DNA of 64,000 nucleotides from DAONFI01 sp035403485 (GCA_964536835.1 CAZIAZ010000006.1:1-64000); one strand, 5' to 3'. Shown: positions 1 through 9,289, numbered from the stretch's first letter. Notes: a model not told the origin generated them from the letters alone. Program-made: numbers and translations.

Positions 1-161
1 TAGAGCATATTAAACTTGACTTTGCGCTTGTTGCTGTTTGCGGCGTCGGCTGGCTGCGTCAGGCTGCATCGGAAACCATATAAGGTTGCCTGCTTCGCCT
101 TCCTTGCCAGCCTCGTCCTCAACGACGCAACAAGGCGCAATTTCAAATTTAACATGCTCTA
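1..161 (-). repeat. 161-bp structured repeat, copy R1
   Basis: Non-coding repeat bounded by TAGAGCATATTAAACTTGA at the left and the complementary TTTAACATGCTCTA at the right, giving terminal inverted repeats of about 27 bp with a few mismatches. On the minus strand it matches copy R2 at 22944-23104 at 160 of 161 positions. It contains the family blocks CAAGGAAGGCGAAGC and GCAGCCTGACGCAGCC. The short reading frame that crosses it has no support as a gene. The window begins exactly at its outer base, so the left flank cannot be seen. Confidence 0.85.
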
Positions 162-214
162 AAATATTCATGAAAAATACAATGCGGCGTTCAAAAACAT
201 AGCCGTTCCAGAAA

Positions 215-1615
215 TCATTTTCCAACGCAGAACTGTGAAAAAATTTTCCCAAAAATATCTTCGGTGACAATTTCACCGCTTATACTGCCGAGTTCCGCCA
301 GCGTCTGTCGCAATTCGACGGCTACCAATTCGGCTGCATCAGCCAGGCCGACGCAGCCGAGCAGAATATCCGCCGCCCTGCCGGCTGCCTCAGCCGCCGA
401 CACCAACGCACGTCGCTGGTCTCCGTGCAGACACAACCCTTCTCCGCCACGCAAAGTCGCCAAATCGAGCGTATGCGTTATGGCGGCTTTGAGCTCGTCA
501 AGGCCCGCACCTGAAATCGTCGAAGTGCGAATTACGGCGGCAAAATCCTTGTCATCGCAGGCGAAGATTTCGTCGGCAATATCCGACTTGTTATAGACGC
601 AAACAACCTCAGCCGCCGGATTAAATTCCCGAACATCGGCGAATAACCTGCGGTTTTCCTCCGTAAATCCGCAAGTCGCATTGATAACGAACAGCATGAG
701 GTCAGCCTGGGCTACGGCGTTTCTGGCGGCTGTTCCGGCGTGGTCGCACAATGCGTCGCCGGTACGGCCAAAGCCGGCAACGTCTATCATATCGACAACC
801 GACCCGCACGGCAGTGCAATCTGCTCACGGAGTACATCGCGCGTCGTGCCTGCGAGGTCGGATATGATAGCCCTCTCTCGTCCGCAAAGCGCATTGAGCA
901 GGGAACTTTTCCCTACGTTCGGCTGGCCGACGATGACCACCTGCGGACAGTTCGTAAGTTCAGGCATATCGCCGGCATTCGCCGCAAGTTCCCGCATGCC
1001 GTCAGAGCATTTTCGCAAATCGTCAGCCACCCTGCCCGGCTCAGCCAGCGAAATATCCTCCTCCGCCAAATCTATCGACGCTTCCACAAGTGCAAGGGAC
1101 TCAGCCGCGGCATCTGCAAACCGGCGACAGATTTTGAACAGCCGGCCGCCCAGCATGGCAAGAGACGCTCTCAGATGAGCCTCGTCGCCGGCGGCTATCA
1201 CGTCAGCCACCGCCTGTGCCTGCGACAAGTCTATCCGTCCGCTCAAAAACGCCCTGGCGGTAAATTCGCCGGCAGACGCAGCTCTCGCACCGCCAGCTAA
1301 CAACGCCTCCATAACCGCCGCCGGACACGCCAGCCCGCCAGGAATGTGAAATTCAACGATATCCTGCCTGGTATAGCTCGCCGGCTTACGAAAAACGTAA
1401 ATCCGGCAGGGAAACTGGACGTAGCCCGACAACTTTATAACGCCGTCCACAAAAGTAAAGCCAGCCTGTTCTTCCAGATTCCACTGTTTATCTGAATGAA
1501 AAAATATGCGGCCGGCAAGTTTCAACGCTCCAGGGCCGCTTATGCGCACGATGTTCCGCTCAGCCGTGCCGGCAGCGGAAGAAAGCGCAACAATAATATC
1601 ATTCATCTCAAACAT
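215..1615 (-). CDS. mnmE: tRNA modification GTPase MnmE (TrmE)
   Basis: MnmE works with MnmG in the cytoplasm to install 5-carboxymethylaminomethyl-type groups on wobble U34 of certain tRNAs. At 466 residues it is close to the usual family length. The N-terminal folate-binding domain opens with NDIIVALSSAAG. The inserted G domain carries P-loop GQPNVGKSS (about 230-238), TTRD (257-260), DVAG (278-281, normally DTAG) and NKSD near 343. It ends in CVGK, matching the C-terminal C-(I/V)-G-K that carries the family's catalytic cysteine. The fourth residue is a second possible start and neither has a strong Shine-Dalgarno site. It is followed by repeat R1 and is divergent from the citrate synthase gene. 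Confidence 0.95.
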   Translation of the reverse strand: MFEMNDIIVALSSAAGTAERNIVRISGPGALKLAGRIFFHSDKQWNLEEQAGFTFVDGVIKLSGYVQFPCRIYVFRKPASYTRQDIVEFHIPGGLACPAAVMEALLAGGARAASAGEFTARAFLSGRIDLSQAQAVADVIAAGDEAHLRASLAMLGGRLFKICRRFADAAAESLALVEASIDLAEEDISLAEPGRVADDLRKCSDGMRELAANAGDMPELTNCPQVVIVGQPNVGKSSLLNALCGRERAIISDLAGTTRDVLREQIALPCGSVVDMIDVAGFGRTGDALCDHAGTAARNAVAQADLMLFVINATCGFTEENRRLFADVREFNPAAEVVCVYNKSDIADEIFACDDKDFAAVIRTSTISGAGLDELKAAITHTLDLATLRGGEGLCLHGDQRRALVSAAEAAGRAADILLGCVGLADAAELVAVELRQTLAELGSISGEIVTEDIFGKIFSQFCVGK

Positions 1616-1749
1616 GCGGGAATTATATCTTTTTCTACTCCATAATTCAAAAATTCAAAAACTGACCGCTTCCAAATAGAACCTATTTCAAAAGTTTCCC
1701 GCCGACAACCACACGGTTAAATAATAAAAAACCTCACGGCCAAACCCCC

Positions 1750-1778
1750 TTTACATTCCGGCAGCGTATCTGTATAAT
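1750..1778 (+). promoter_or_regulatory. Sigma-70-type promoter of the citrate synthase gene
   Basis: TTTACA (1750-1755), a 17-bp spacer, then a perfect TATAAT (1773-1778). The predicted start lies near 1785, about 75 nt before the preferred ATG at 1860. It is the best promoter match in the mnmE-gltA divergent gap. Confidence 0.75.
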
Positions 1779-1859
1779 ACGTCACTCGGAACTGAACTCT
1801 GGATGGATGCCTCAGTGCAGTGTCTTTTGGATTTTCCATATTTTTTGCAGGATATTCCC

Positions 1860-3266
1860 ATGCCCACTAGTAACTTGGATGCCGACATAGTGCAGATGCA
1901 GGAACGTTTTCTCGACGAACTTTCCGCCACAGCCACGGAAAACAACCGTGTCAATCCGGAAAATTACGATAAATTCGAGGTCAAACGCGGTCTGCGCAAT
2001 GCCAACGGTTCAGGAGTGCTTGCCGGGCTGACAGTCGTAGGTGACGTGCACGGATACATATTTGACGAAGGCGACCGCGTACCGCGGCCTGGCCGGCTGC
2101 GCTACCGCGGCATAGACGTCGCGGCAATGACGGCGGGCTTCAGGAAAGACGACCGGTTCGGATACGAAGAGACGGCGTATCTTCTGCTGTTCGCAATGTT
2201 GCCCACCAGCGAGCAGCTCGAACGATTCAATAAGATGCTCGGCGCATGCCGTAAACTTCCGGAAAATTTCACAGAGGACATGATACTCAGCGCCCCAAGT
2301 CCGGACATAATGAACAAGCTCGCACGCTGCACGCTGGCGAGCTATTCGTACGACAGGAATCCGGATGACAATTCCATCCGCAACGTACTGCGTCAGTCGA
2401 TGGAACTTATATCGCGGTTTCCAACGATGATGGCTTATGCCTATCAGGCAAAGAGACATTATTACGACAGCAAAAGCCTCTTCATTCACATGCCCAAGGA
2501 AGAACTATCGACGGCGGAAAACATTCTGCGGCTGATACGTCCGACTGCTGAATACACCATGTCTGAGGCAAAACTGCTCGATATAATGCTGGTACTTCAC
2601 GCAGAACACGGCGGCGGCAATAATTCGTCGTTCACCGCCCGCGTAATAACCTCAGCCGACACGGACACCTATTCCGCCATCGCAGGCGCCGTAGGAGCGT
2701 TGAAAGGCTCAAAGCATGGCGGAGCGAACAATCGGGTCATGGGAATGATGACTGACCTCAAGGCTCACGTAAACGACTGGACGAACGAAGGCCAGCTGCG
2801 CGATTATCTCCTCAAAATACTCAACAAGGAAGCATATGACCACAGCGGCCTGATTTACGGCCTCGGCCACGCTATATACACACTAAGCGACCCGCGGGCT
2901 GTCATACTTAAGGCTCAGGCGGAAGAGCTCGCCACGGAAAAAGGACGCATGGACGAATTCAATCTTTACAAAACGGTCGAACAGTTGGCCATCGACACTT
3001 TCTGCGAGTTCAAGAAGACGGCCAGAACCATAAGCGTAAATGTCGATTTTTACAGTGGTTTTGTATACGACATGCTCGGCATTCCGCCGGAACTTTATAC
3101 GCCGCTATTCGCTACGAGTCGCATCGCCGGCTGGTGCGCGCATCGCATAGAGGAAATCGTATCCGGCGGAAGGATATACCGGCCAGCCTTTAAATGCGTC
3201 ATGCCGCCAATAAAGTACGTCCCGCTGGACAAACGCGTAAAAGGCCAAAAACCAGTCGCAGAATAA
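1860..3266 (+). CDS. gltA: Citrate synthase
   Basis: Condenses oxaloacetate and acetyl-CoA to citrate; cytoplasmic, 468 residues from the chosen ATG. Family motifs visible are HGGGNNSSFTARV, KHGGANNR (the catalytic-His region), GLGHAIYTLSDPRA (second His) and VDFYSGFVYDMLG (catalytic Asp). The HGGGNNS form resembles citrate synthases of many anaerobes rather than the E. coli type. ATG 1860 is preferred because AGGA lies eight bases upstream. An in-frame ATG at 1803 lies only about 18 nt after the predicted transcript start and has no Shine-Dalgarno site. It is a single-gene unit; methylcitrate synthase activity cannot be excluded. Confidence 0.93.
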   Translation: MPTSNLDADIVQMQERFLDELSATATENNRVNPENYDKFEVKRGLRNANGSGVLAGLTVVGDVHGYIFDEGDRVPRPGRLRYRGIDVAAMTAGFRKDDRFGYEETAYLLLFAMLPTSEQLERFNKMLGACRKLPENFTEDMILSAPSPDIMNKLARCTLASYSYDRNPDDNSIRNVLRQSMELISRFPTMMAYAYQAKRHYYDSKSLFIHMPKEELSTAENILRLIRPTAEYTMSEAKLLDIMLVLHAEHGGGNNSSFTARVITSADTDTYSAIAGAVGALKGSKHGGANNRVMGMMTDLKAHVNDWTNEGQLRDYLLKILNKEAYDHSGLIYGLGHAIYTLSDPRAVILKAQAEELATEKGRMDEFNLYKTVEQLAIDTFCEFKKTARTISVNVDFYSGFVYDMLGIPPELYTPLFATSRIAGWCAHRIEEIVSGGRIYRPAFKCVMPPIKYVPLDKRVKGQKPVAE

Positions 3267-3407
3267 ACGGCTAGAACCCCAATGCTAGAGCATAATACTC
3301 CAGTTGCGGTCATAATATAAGTTTCAAGAAACAAGAAAACAACTTACAAGTAACGTCAAAGAAACAAGTTTCAAGTTTTTTACGAATAACCCATATCTGA
3401 TGAAACT

Positions 3408-3479
3408 TAGAGGTTGTTCTCAATTATCCTGCGGACGCAAAAGCAGTTTTCAAAAGTCTTTTTTTCGAAAACTGCTCTA
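3408..3479. repeat. Short TAGAG...CTCTA-bounded hairpin element
   Basis: A 72-bp stretch starting TAGAGG and ending GCTCTA, with a 9-bp perfect stem GCAGTTTTC (3443-3451) / GAAAACTGC (3467-3475). It shares only the terminal TAGAG motif with the 161-bp family and sits five bases before copy R4, so it may be a related minimal element. The rest of the 3267-3484 gap has an isolated ATGCTAGAGCAT at about 3291 and nothing that looks coding. Confidence 0.4.
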
Positions 3480-3484
3480 ATTGC

Positions 3485-3646
3485 TAGAGCATTGAAAGAT
3501 TGAGAGTTCATATTTTTGCGCCAGTGGGTTTGTTCGTGGCAAGGAAGGAAAATGAGGCATACTTGGCAGTATTCTGAAGTTTTTCTGACGCAGCCACGGA
3601 CAAAGCAAACCAGCAAAAAAGGAACTCTCAAGATTGAACTGCTCTA
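3485..3646 (+). repeat. 161-bp structured repeat, divergent copy R4
   Basis: 162 bp from TAGAGCATTGAAAG to TTGAACTGCTCTA. The outer arms share TTGAGAGTTC. The family block GGCAAGGAAGG and CTGACGCAGCC are retained. The inner stem is CGTGGC/GCCACG and the apical stem ATACT/AGTAT. Both differ in sequence from R2 and R3 but keep the pairing. Its last three bases, read on the minus strand, form the TAG stop codon of the histidine kinase gene. Confidence 0.75.
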
Positions 3647-4381
3647 ATTTGACTCTTTAATCCCGTTACATCCCGCCGCCTTCGGCAGGACTATGCGAAA
3701 CATCGTTCCTTCGTTCTGCGTGCTGGTGACGGAGATTACTCCGCCGAGGATTTTGACCATTTTTTCGACTATCGACAAGCCTACTCCTGTACCTGGTATG
3801 TCGCGTTTTGCGGGCGTCTTTTCACGCCACAACGGTTTGAAAATCTTTGAAATGTTTTCAGGCGCAATCCCCAAACCGTCGTCGCCGACTTCGAGAAGCA
3901 CACTATTATCTTCCGGCTTGACAGTAAGCGAAACTTTCCCTTCCGGACGATTGTATTTCACCGCATTGCAAAGCAGATTCGATATTATCATTGAAAGTTC
4001 GCCAGGCGTGGCGGCAACTTCAGCCGGCGATACGTCGAAAGAGATTTTAACGCGCGATTTGTCAGCCGTTTCCTGAATCTGCTCGACGCAGTCCAGCGCA
4101 ACTTTCGCCACATCGGTTCGCAGAGTTTCATCCCTGGAACGATCCGCACAATCCAGAGCGACAAGGTCGTCAATGACATGTCGCATCTGTTCAAGTCTCG
4201 CCGTACAGCGGTCGAGTATGACCTGTAAGTCCTGCGGATTGAAATCATCCGCCCGGGACTTTTTTTTAAGTATGTAGAGATACCCCTCTATAACGGACAG
4301 CGGCGATTTGAGTTCATGGGCCATCATGTGTGCCAGCCCTATGTTCAAATCGCCGCCGTTTTTTTCAAAATTATCGTTCAT
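3644..4381 (-). CDS. Sensor-less histidine kinase
   Basis: Cytoplasmic histidine kinase of about 245 residues with no membrane segment and no recognisable sensor domain. It has an H-box MMAHELKSPLSVIEG (phospho-His near residue 22), N-box NLLCNAVKYNRPEG, G1 box GDDGLGI and G2 box GTGVGLSIV, so both the dimerisation/phosphotransfer and the HATPase domains look complete. ATG 4381 follows GGTGA; a TTG at 4396 is possible. It lies downstream of a receiver-only protein and the hydrogenase genes on the same strand, so it may be part of that transcription unit. Input would have to come from a partner protein. Its TAG stop is formed by the end of repeat R4. Confidence 0.88.
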   Translation of the reverse strand: MNDNFEKNGGDLNIGLAHMMAHELKSPLSVIEGYLYILKKKSRADDFNPQDLQVILDRCTARLEQMRHVIDDLVALDCADRSRDETLRTDVAKVALDCVEQIQETADKSRVKISFDVSPAEVAATPGELSMIISNLLCNAVKYNRPEGKVSLTVKPEDNSVLLEVGDDGLGIAPENISKIFKPLWREKTPAKRDIPGTGVGLSIVEKMVKILGGVISVTSTQNEGTMFRIVLPKAAGCNGIKESN

Positions 4382-4623
4382 TGAATCACCGGTCAACGGA
4401 AATTGTCAAACCTCTATTACGCTACGGCTGGCGTTTCGCAGCCAGCCTGCGTCAAGACATATGTTCCAATATGCCGCCCTGCATGGTTAAGCCGTAATAA
4501 ATATTCCAGCTTCACCACGAAAGCAGTCTTTGAAACAGGTTTCCAGTATTCCAGCAATTCAAGTCGTCCGCAAGTTTTTTTACAAAAAAAATCCTGCAGC
4601 CGCCTTCTGCAATACCCTGCCCG

Positions 4624-5028
4624 TTACCGACGCAGACGCTCTATTTCCCGCAAAAGCTGCTCTTCGCGGAAAGGCTTGTCGAGTATAACGTCAGCCTTTA
4701 TCCACTTGCGTTCTTCAGCCGTTATGGCGTCGAATACTATGCCGGTTTTGCTGGCAACGCTCGTGGCAATGATGACGGGCATATCGGGATTGTGCTTTTT
4801 AATCTGGTAGCACAGGGCAAAGCCGCTGTCTTCCTCTTCCATCATTATGTCCACAATTGCCATGTCGAAAGTTTCTTCCGCAAGAAGGCGGCCGGCTTCC
4901 GCGCTGCTATCAGCGGTTATAACGTCGATTCCGTTATCGCCGAGCTGCATCTTCATCTGTGCCAGGAAGTCCGGGTCGTCGTCTATCACCAAAATCCTGC
5001 ACGGCAATTTTATCTTAAAATCTATCAT
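4624..5028 (-). CDS. Single-domain response regulator (receiver only)
   Basis: 134-residue CheY-like receiver with no output domain. The acidic triad is DDD at 16-18, the phospho-acceptor Asp near 60 (MAIVDIMM), a Thr/Ser in IIATS near 89-90 and the conserved Lys in LDKP near 118. It lies 76 bp after hydA and 242 bp before the histidine kinase, all on the minus strand, so the pair probably signals together. With no DNA-binding domain it must act by protein contact or phosphorelay. The gap to the kinase (4382-4623) contains an inverted repeat GCTGGC/GCCAGC near 4428-4447 and no ORF. Confidence 0.9.
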   Translation of the reverse strand: MIDFKIKLPCRILVIDDDPDFLAQMKMQLGDNGIDVITADSSAEAGRLLAEETFDMAIVDIMMEEEDSGFALCYQIKKHNPDMPVIIATSVASKTGIVFDAITAEERKWIKADVILDKPFREEQLLREIERLRR

Positions 5029-5104
5029 GTTAAAAAATCTCCAAAATCCTCTATGCGGGCTGTTTCACAGGCACGCATGCGGGGGTTGCGGTTAACACAC
5101 TGTA

Positions 5105-6826
5105 TCACATGACCTCGTCGCGCACATGGTAATGCGTGTGGAGGAGGTGGTGCGACTTTTCGCCAAGCGGCTTGCCCAGGAAATCTTCGTAAAGTTTCGC
5201 CACGGACTTGTTCTTGTGCGAGACTCTGACGGGTTCGTCCTTGTCTATACGATAGAGGGCTTTCATTCGCTGCTGGACGGAATCCAGGTTCGTGCCGTAC
5301 GGCTGGCCGCCGCCGTTGATACAGCCGCCAGGGCAGGTCATCACTTCGATGAAATGCAGGTCTTTGCGGCCGGCCTTGATTTCTTCGAGCAGTTTGCGTG
5401 CGTTCGCCAAGCCGCTGACAACGGCTACGTTGACTTTTGTGCCGTCGATATCGATGCTTGCTTCTTTCACGCCGTCAAGGCCTCGCACCGCCTCAACCTT
5501 AAGTTCTTCGAGTTCCCTGCCGGTTACGAGGAAGTACGCACTGCGGATGGCTGCTTCCATTACGCCGCCGGACGCGCCGAAAAGTTTGCCGGCTGTGGTA
5601 CGTTCGCCGAACGGATTGTCCGCCACTTCCGGCTGAAGTTTGTTGAAGTCGATATGCCGCATGCGTATCAGCCGCGCCAGTTCACGAGTGGTTAGAACTG
5701 CGTCGATATCAAATATGCCTTCGCGACCCATTTCCATGCGACGGGCTTCAAACTTCTTGGCGGTGCAGGGCATGACCGAAACGCTGAAAATATTTTTCGG
5801 GTCGATGCCTTCCTTGTCGGCATAGTACGATTTGATGATTGCGCCGAGCATCTGCTGCGGACTCTTGCAGGTCGAAAGATTGCCGATGAATTCGGGATAA
5901 AAAGTTTCGACGAATTTTATCCAGCCCGGCGAGCAGCTGGTGAACATCGGCAGCGTGCCGCCGGCGGTCAGCCGTTTGACGAATTCCGAGCCTTCCTCCA
6001 TTATCGTGAGGTCGGCAGAAAAGCTGGTATCGAACACCCTGGAAAATCCCAGTTTGCGGAACGCTGCCGTCATCAGGCCCATAACGTCAGTGCCGGCCTT
6101 GCAGCCGAACTCTTCGCCAAGCGTGACCGACACCGCCGGCGCGTGCTGTACTATGACGACCTTTTCCGGGTCAGCCAGCGCTTCGGAGACTTTCTTCAGG
6201 TCGCTATGCTCGCGCAGAGCGCCAGTCGGACAGACCTGGATGCATTGGCCGCAGTTGATGCAGGTGGAGCAGTTCATGCCCTGATTGAAGGCAGTGCCCA
6301 CAATCGCCTTGCTGCCGCGATTGATGAAATCTATCGCGGATACGCCCTGAACCTCTTCGCACATCCTCACGCATTTGCCGCAGAGAATGCACTTTTCGGG
6401 GTCGCGTACAATGCTCGGACTGGAAATGTCCTGCGGGAAGACGCTCTTTTCGCCCTGGAAACGACGTTCACGAACGCCGAGCTCGCTGGCGAGGCTCTGC
6501 AACTGGCATGTGCCGTTGCGGACACAAAACAGGCAGTCGTCCGGATGGTCAGCCAGCAGCAGTTCTATTATGGTTTTGCGTGCACGGATGGCTCGCGGCG
6601 AATGGGTCTGGATTTTCATGCCGTTGCCGACCGGAAAGGCACAGCTCGGCACAAGGCCTCTGGCGCCCTCGACCTCAACTACGCACATGCGGCATGCGCC
6701 GGTAGGCGTAAGGCCGTCCATGTAGCACAGCGTCGGAACGTTGATGCCTTCGCGGCGAAGCACTTTCAATATGGTTTCGCCCTCGTGGGCCTCAACCGTT
6801 TTGCCGTTTATTTCCATTGTTATCAT
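5105..6826 (-). CDS. hydA: [FeFe] hydrogenase catalytic subunit HydA
   Basis: 573-residue catalytic subunit of a multimeric, probably electron-bifurcating NAD(H)/ferredoxin hydrogenase (inferred from the HydABC set). In order: an N-terminal [2Fe-2S] plant-ferredoxin-like domain (Cys 34, 45, 48, 62), a His/Cys cluster region near 94-107, two [4Fe-4S] motifs (CILCGKCVRMC near 146-156; CSTCINCGQCIQVCP near 186-200), then the H-cluster domain. H-cluster motifs are L1 TSCSPGW (296-302), L2 MPCTAKKFE (352-360) and L3 EVMTCPGGCINGGGQP (494-509). L1 has Ser where the textbook motif is TSCCPxW. AGGACG lies 11 bases before the ATG. HydEFG maturases are not in this window. Confidence 0.95.
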   Translation of the reverse strand: MITMEINGKTVEAHEGETILKVLRREGINVPTLCYMDGLTPTGACRMCVVEVEGARGLVPSCAFPVGNGMKIQTHSPRAIRARKTIIELLLADHPDDCLFCVRNGTCQLQSLASELGVRERRFQGEKSVFPQDISSPSIVRDPEKCILCGKCVRMCEEVQGVSAIDFINRGSKAIVGTAFNQGMNCSTCINCGQCIQVCPTGALREHSDLKKVSEALADPEKVVIVQHAPAVSVTLGEEFGCKAGTDVMGLMTAAFRKLGFSRVFDTSFSADLTIMEEGSEFVKRLTAGGTLPMFTSCSPGWIKFVETFYPEFIGNLSTCKSPQQMLGAIIKSYYADKEGIDPKNIFSVSVMPCTAKKFEARRMEMGREGIFDIDAVLTTRELARLIRMRHIDFNKLQPEVADNPFGERTTAGKLFGASGGVMEAAIRSAYFLVTGRELEELKVEAVRGLDGVKEASIDIDGTKVNVAVVSGLANARKLLEEIKAGRKDLHFIEVMTCPGGCINGGGQPYGTNLDSVQQRMKALYRIDKDEPVRVSHKNKSVAKLYEDFLGKPLGEKSHHLLHTHYHVRDEVM

Positions 6827-6849
6827 GTTTTATACGTCCTGTTTTCGGG

Positions 6850-8817
6850 TTACTCTTTTACAACTGCGCCGAAACGACACGTCGTAAGGCACGCGCCGCA
6901 GCCGATACATTTATCTGGCACTATGTAGTGCGGGCTCTTCGCAGCGCCCATGATGGCGTTCGCCGGACATTTGCGGGCACAGGCAGTACAGCCGACGCAT
7001 TTTGATGCGTCGATACTGTATTTCACCAGTTCCTTACACGCGCCGGCAGGACAACGTCGTTCAAACACATGCGCCTCGTATTCGTTACGGAAGAACCGCA
7101 ACGTGGAAAGAATCGGATTCGGAGCCGTCTGGCCCAACCCGCAAAGGCTGGTATCCTTGATGGTATTCGCCAAGCGTTCGAGATACATGACGCTCTGGAA
7201 ACGCAAAAGTGCTCCGTGCGGTTTCTGTGCCTCGCTGGCCCGGCCCGACGTGATGCGTTTCAGCGTTTCAAGCATCCGGCGAGTGCCTTCGCGGCACGGT
7301 ATGCATTTGCCGCAGCTTTCACGTTGAATGAAATCCATGAAAAACTTGGCGACGTCCACCATGCAGGTGTCCTCATCCATCACGACAAGGCCGCCGCTGC
7401 CCATCATCGCACCGACGGTTTTCAGAGATTCGTAATCTATCTCGATATCCAGGTGCTGTTCAGGTATGCAGCCGCCTGAGGGGCCGCCTATCTGGACGGC
7501 TTTGTACTTCTTGCCGTTGGCTATGCCGCCGCCGATGTCGAAAATGACCTTGCGCAGCGGCGTACCCATCGCCACTTCAACAAGGCCGGTAAGGCTAATC
7601 TTGCCTGACAGCGCGAAAACCTTCGTGCCCTTCGAGCCGGCTGTGCCGAGCGAAGAAAACCACTGATAACCGTTAGCCATTATCAGCGGCAGATTAGCCA
7701 GCGTTTCGACGTTGTTTATAATCGTCGGCTTGCCGAAAAGGCCGCTCACCGCAGGGAACGGCGGCCGCGGCCGCGGCATTCCACGCTTGCCCTCGACACT
7801 GTGTATGAGGGCCGTCTCTTCGCCGCAGACGAACGCGCCTGCGCCTTTCTTTATGATTATCTCCAGGTCGAAACCGCTATCCATAATGTTGCGGCCAAGC
7901 AGGCCGTAACTCTTCGCCTGGTCTATAGCCTGAATCAGACGCTCGATAGCCAGCGGATATTCGGCACGGATGTAAACGTAGGCTTTCGTGGCACCGATGG
8001 CATACGCCGCAATCGCCATGCCTTCGAGCAGCCGATGCGCGTCGCCTTCGATGACGGCACGATCCATAAACGCCCCTGGGTCGCCTTCGTCAGCGTTGCA
8101 GATGAGGTACTTCTGCTCAGCCGTCTGAGCGCGGGCGAATTTCCACTTCTTGCCCGTCGGGAATCCGCCGCCGCCACGCCCTCGCAAGCCGGACTTTTCA
8201 ATTTCGTCACAAACCTCATCCGGCGTCCTGTTCGTAAGAGTGCGGGCCATCGCGGAGTATCCGCCCAGTGCGATGTATTCCTCTATGCTCGTGGGGTCAA
8301 TAATGCCGCAGTTCTTCAACACCCATCGCGTCTGCGGGGCAAAGAACGGATGTTCGTCGAGATACGGCTTGCCGGCCCATTCCTGGCGGCTTGGCTGGCG
8401 ATGCTGGCCGAAAACGAGGTCAGCCGGCATTTCAGCCTTGCCGAAAAACGCATCAAGTATGCTGTCAACCTTGTCGGAGGTGACTTTCTGGAAGCACATG
8501 CGCTGCCGGCCTGGCAATTGCACATCCAGCATCGGCTCGACGGCACAGAGGCCTATGCAGCCGACTTCCACTATCTCGGCGTCAACTTTTTTGTCGGCAA
8601 GATATTTTTTGGTGGCGGCGATGGTCCCAGCCGCACCGGCTCCAAGGCCGCATGTGCCGGCACCGATGTATATGACCGCCTTTTCATCGCGGCTTTTTGA
8701 CATCGTGTCGATTTTCTTCTGGAGTTTTTCCCGCAGCTCCGGCGCAAAATGGCTGATAGGCCCATCAGCCCAGAGCTTCACGAGTTCGACTTCATTACTG
8801 CTTTTTATCTCAGCCAT
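6850..8817 (-). CDS. hydB: [FeFe] hydrogenase NADH/FMN subunit HydB (NuoF-like)
   Basis: 655-residue diaphorase subunit that exchanges electrons with NAD(H) through FMN. Layout: N-terminal thioredoxin-like [2Fe-2S] domain (CGLGAGAAG... and GCIGLCAVEP), NuoF core with the nucleotide/FMN-binding stretch GLRGRGGGGFPTGKKW and ADEGDPGAF, an ESCGKCIPCREGT [4Fe-4S] site, and a C-terminal two-cluster ferredoxin (CVGCTACARKCP, CIGCGACLTTC). The ATG at 8817 is preferred because GGAG lies eight bases upstream and it overlaps the hydC stop by eight bases (ATGGCTGA), suggesting translational coupling. A start five codons earlier is possible but lies further inside hydC. Confidence 0.95.
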   Translation of the reverse strand: MAEIKSSNEVELVKLWADGPISHFAPELREKLQKKIDTMSKSRDEKAVIYIGAGTCGLGAGAAGTIAATKKYLADKKVDAEIVEVGCIGLCAVEPMLDVQLPGRQRMCFQKVTSDKVDSILDAFFGKAEMPADLVFGQHRQPSRQEWAGKPYLDEHPFFAPQTRWVLKNCGIIDPTSIEEYIALGGYSAMARTLTNRTPDEVCDEIEKSGLRGRGGGGFPTGKKWKFARAQTAEQKYLICNADEGDPGAFMDRAVIEGDAHRLLEGMAIAAYAIGATKAYVYIRAEYPLAIERLIQAIDQAKSYGLLGRNIMDSGFDLEIIIKKGAGAFVCGEETALIHSVEGKRGMPRPRPPFPAVSGLFGKPTIINNVETLANLPLIMANGYQWFSSLGTAGSKGTKVFALSGKISLTGLVEVAMGTPLRKVIFDIGGGIANGKKYKAVQIGGPSGGCIPEQHLDIEIDYESLKTVGAMMGSGGLVVMDEDTCMVDVAKFFMDFIQRESCGKCIPCREGTRRMLETLKRITSGRASEAQKPHGALLRFQSVMYLERLANTIKDTSLCGLGQTAPNPILSTLRFFRNEYEAHVFERRCPAGACKELVKYSIDASKCVGCTACARKCPANAIMGAAKSPHYIVPDKCIGCGACLTTCRFGAVVKE

Positions 8818-9289
8818 TTGCTTTCTCCACATCTTTGGCGCGATATTCGTTCAACACCTTCACTACTGATTCCGGCGTAAGTTTGGCGTGAAAATTGCCG
8901 TTCACATTTATGACCGGCGCCAGGCCGCAGGCTCCGATGCAGGCTACGACTTCAAGGCTGAAACTTCCGTCGCGGGCGGTTTGGCCGGCTTCTATGCCGA
9001 GTGCGCGCTTGACGGCTTCCAGTATATTCGCCGAGCCTTTGACGTGGCAGGCTGTGCCGCGGCAGACCTGAACGTGATAACGGCCGCGGGGCTGAAACCG
9101 GAACTGGTTATAAAAAGTGGCTACGCCGTAAATCTTGCTCGTCGGCAGATTCAATTGTCGGCCTATCGCCGTGACAGCCTCGCGGGACAAATATCCCTGG
9201 GCATCCTGTACGTCCTGCAGCAGCGGTATGAGTTTATCCCGTCCTGCGCCGGAGTATTTTTCCAAAATATCCTCTATTTTCACAGCCAT
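8810..9289 (-). CDS. hydC: [FeFe] hydrogenase subunit HydC (NuoE-like)
   Basis: 159-residue thioredoxin-fold [2Fe-2S] subunit. A helical N-terminal part (LIPLLQDVQDAQGYLSREAV) is followed by the four cluster cysteines in VCRGTACHV and ACIGACG, the NuoE pattern C-x4-C...C-x3-C. It should relay electrons between HydB and HydA. First structural gene after rex (61-bp gap), overlapping hydB at its 3' end. Gene order rex-hydC-hydB-hydA fits one operon. Confidence 0.94.
   Translation of the reverse strand: MAVKIEDILEKYSGAGRDKLIPLLQDVQDAQGYLSREAVTAIGRQLNLPTSKIYGVATFYNQFRFQPRGRYHVQVCRGTACHVKGSANILEAVKRALGIEAGQTARDGSFSLEVVACIGACGLAPVINVNGNFHAKLTPESVVKVLNEYRAKDVEKANG

Noticed and set aside
10..276. Short frame across repeat R1
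   Set aside because: It reads through a non-coding structured repeat; the same sequence in R2 and R3 does not preserve the frame.
7801..8700. 299-codon frame antisense to hydB
   Set aside because: hydB on the other strand has complete NuoF motifs; the antisense frame has no family features.
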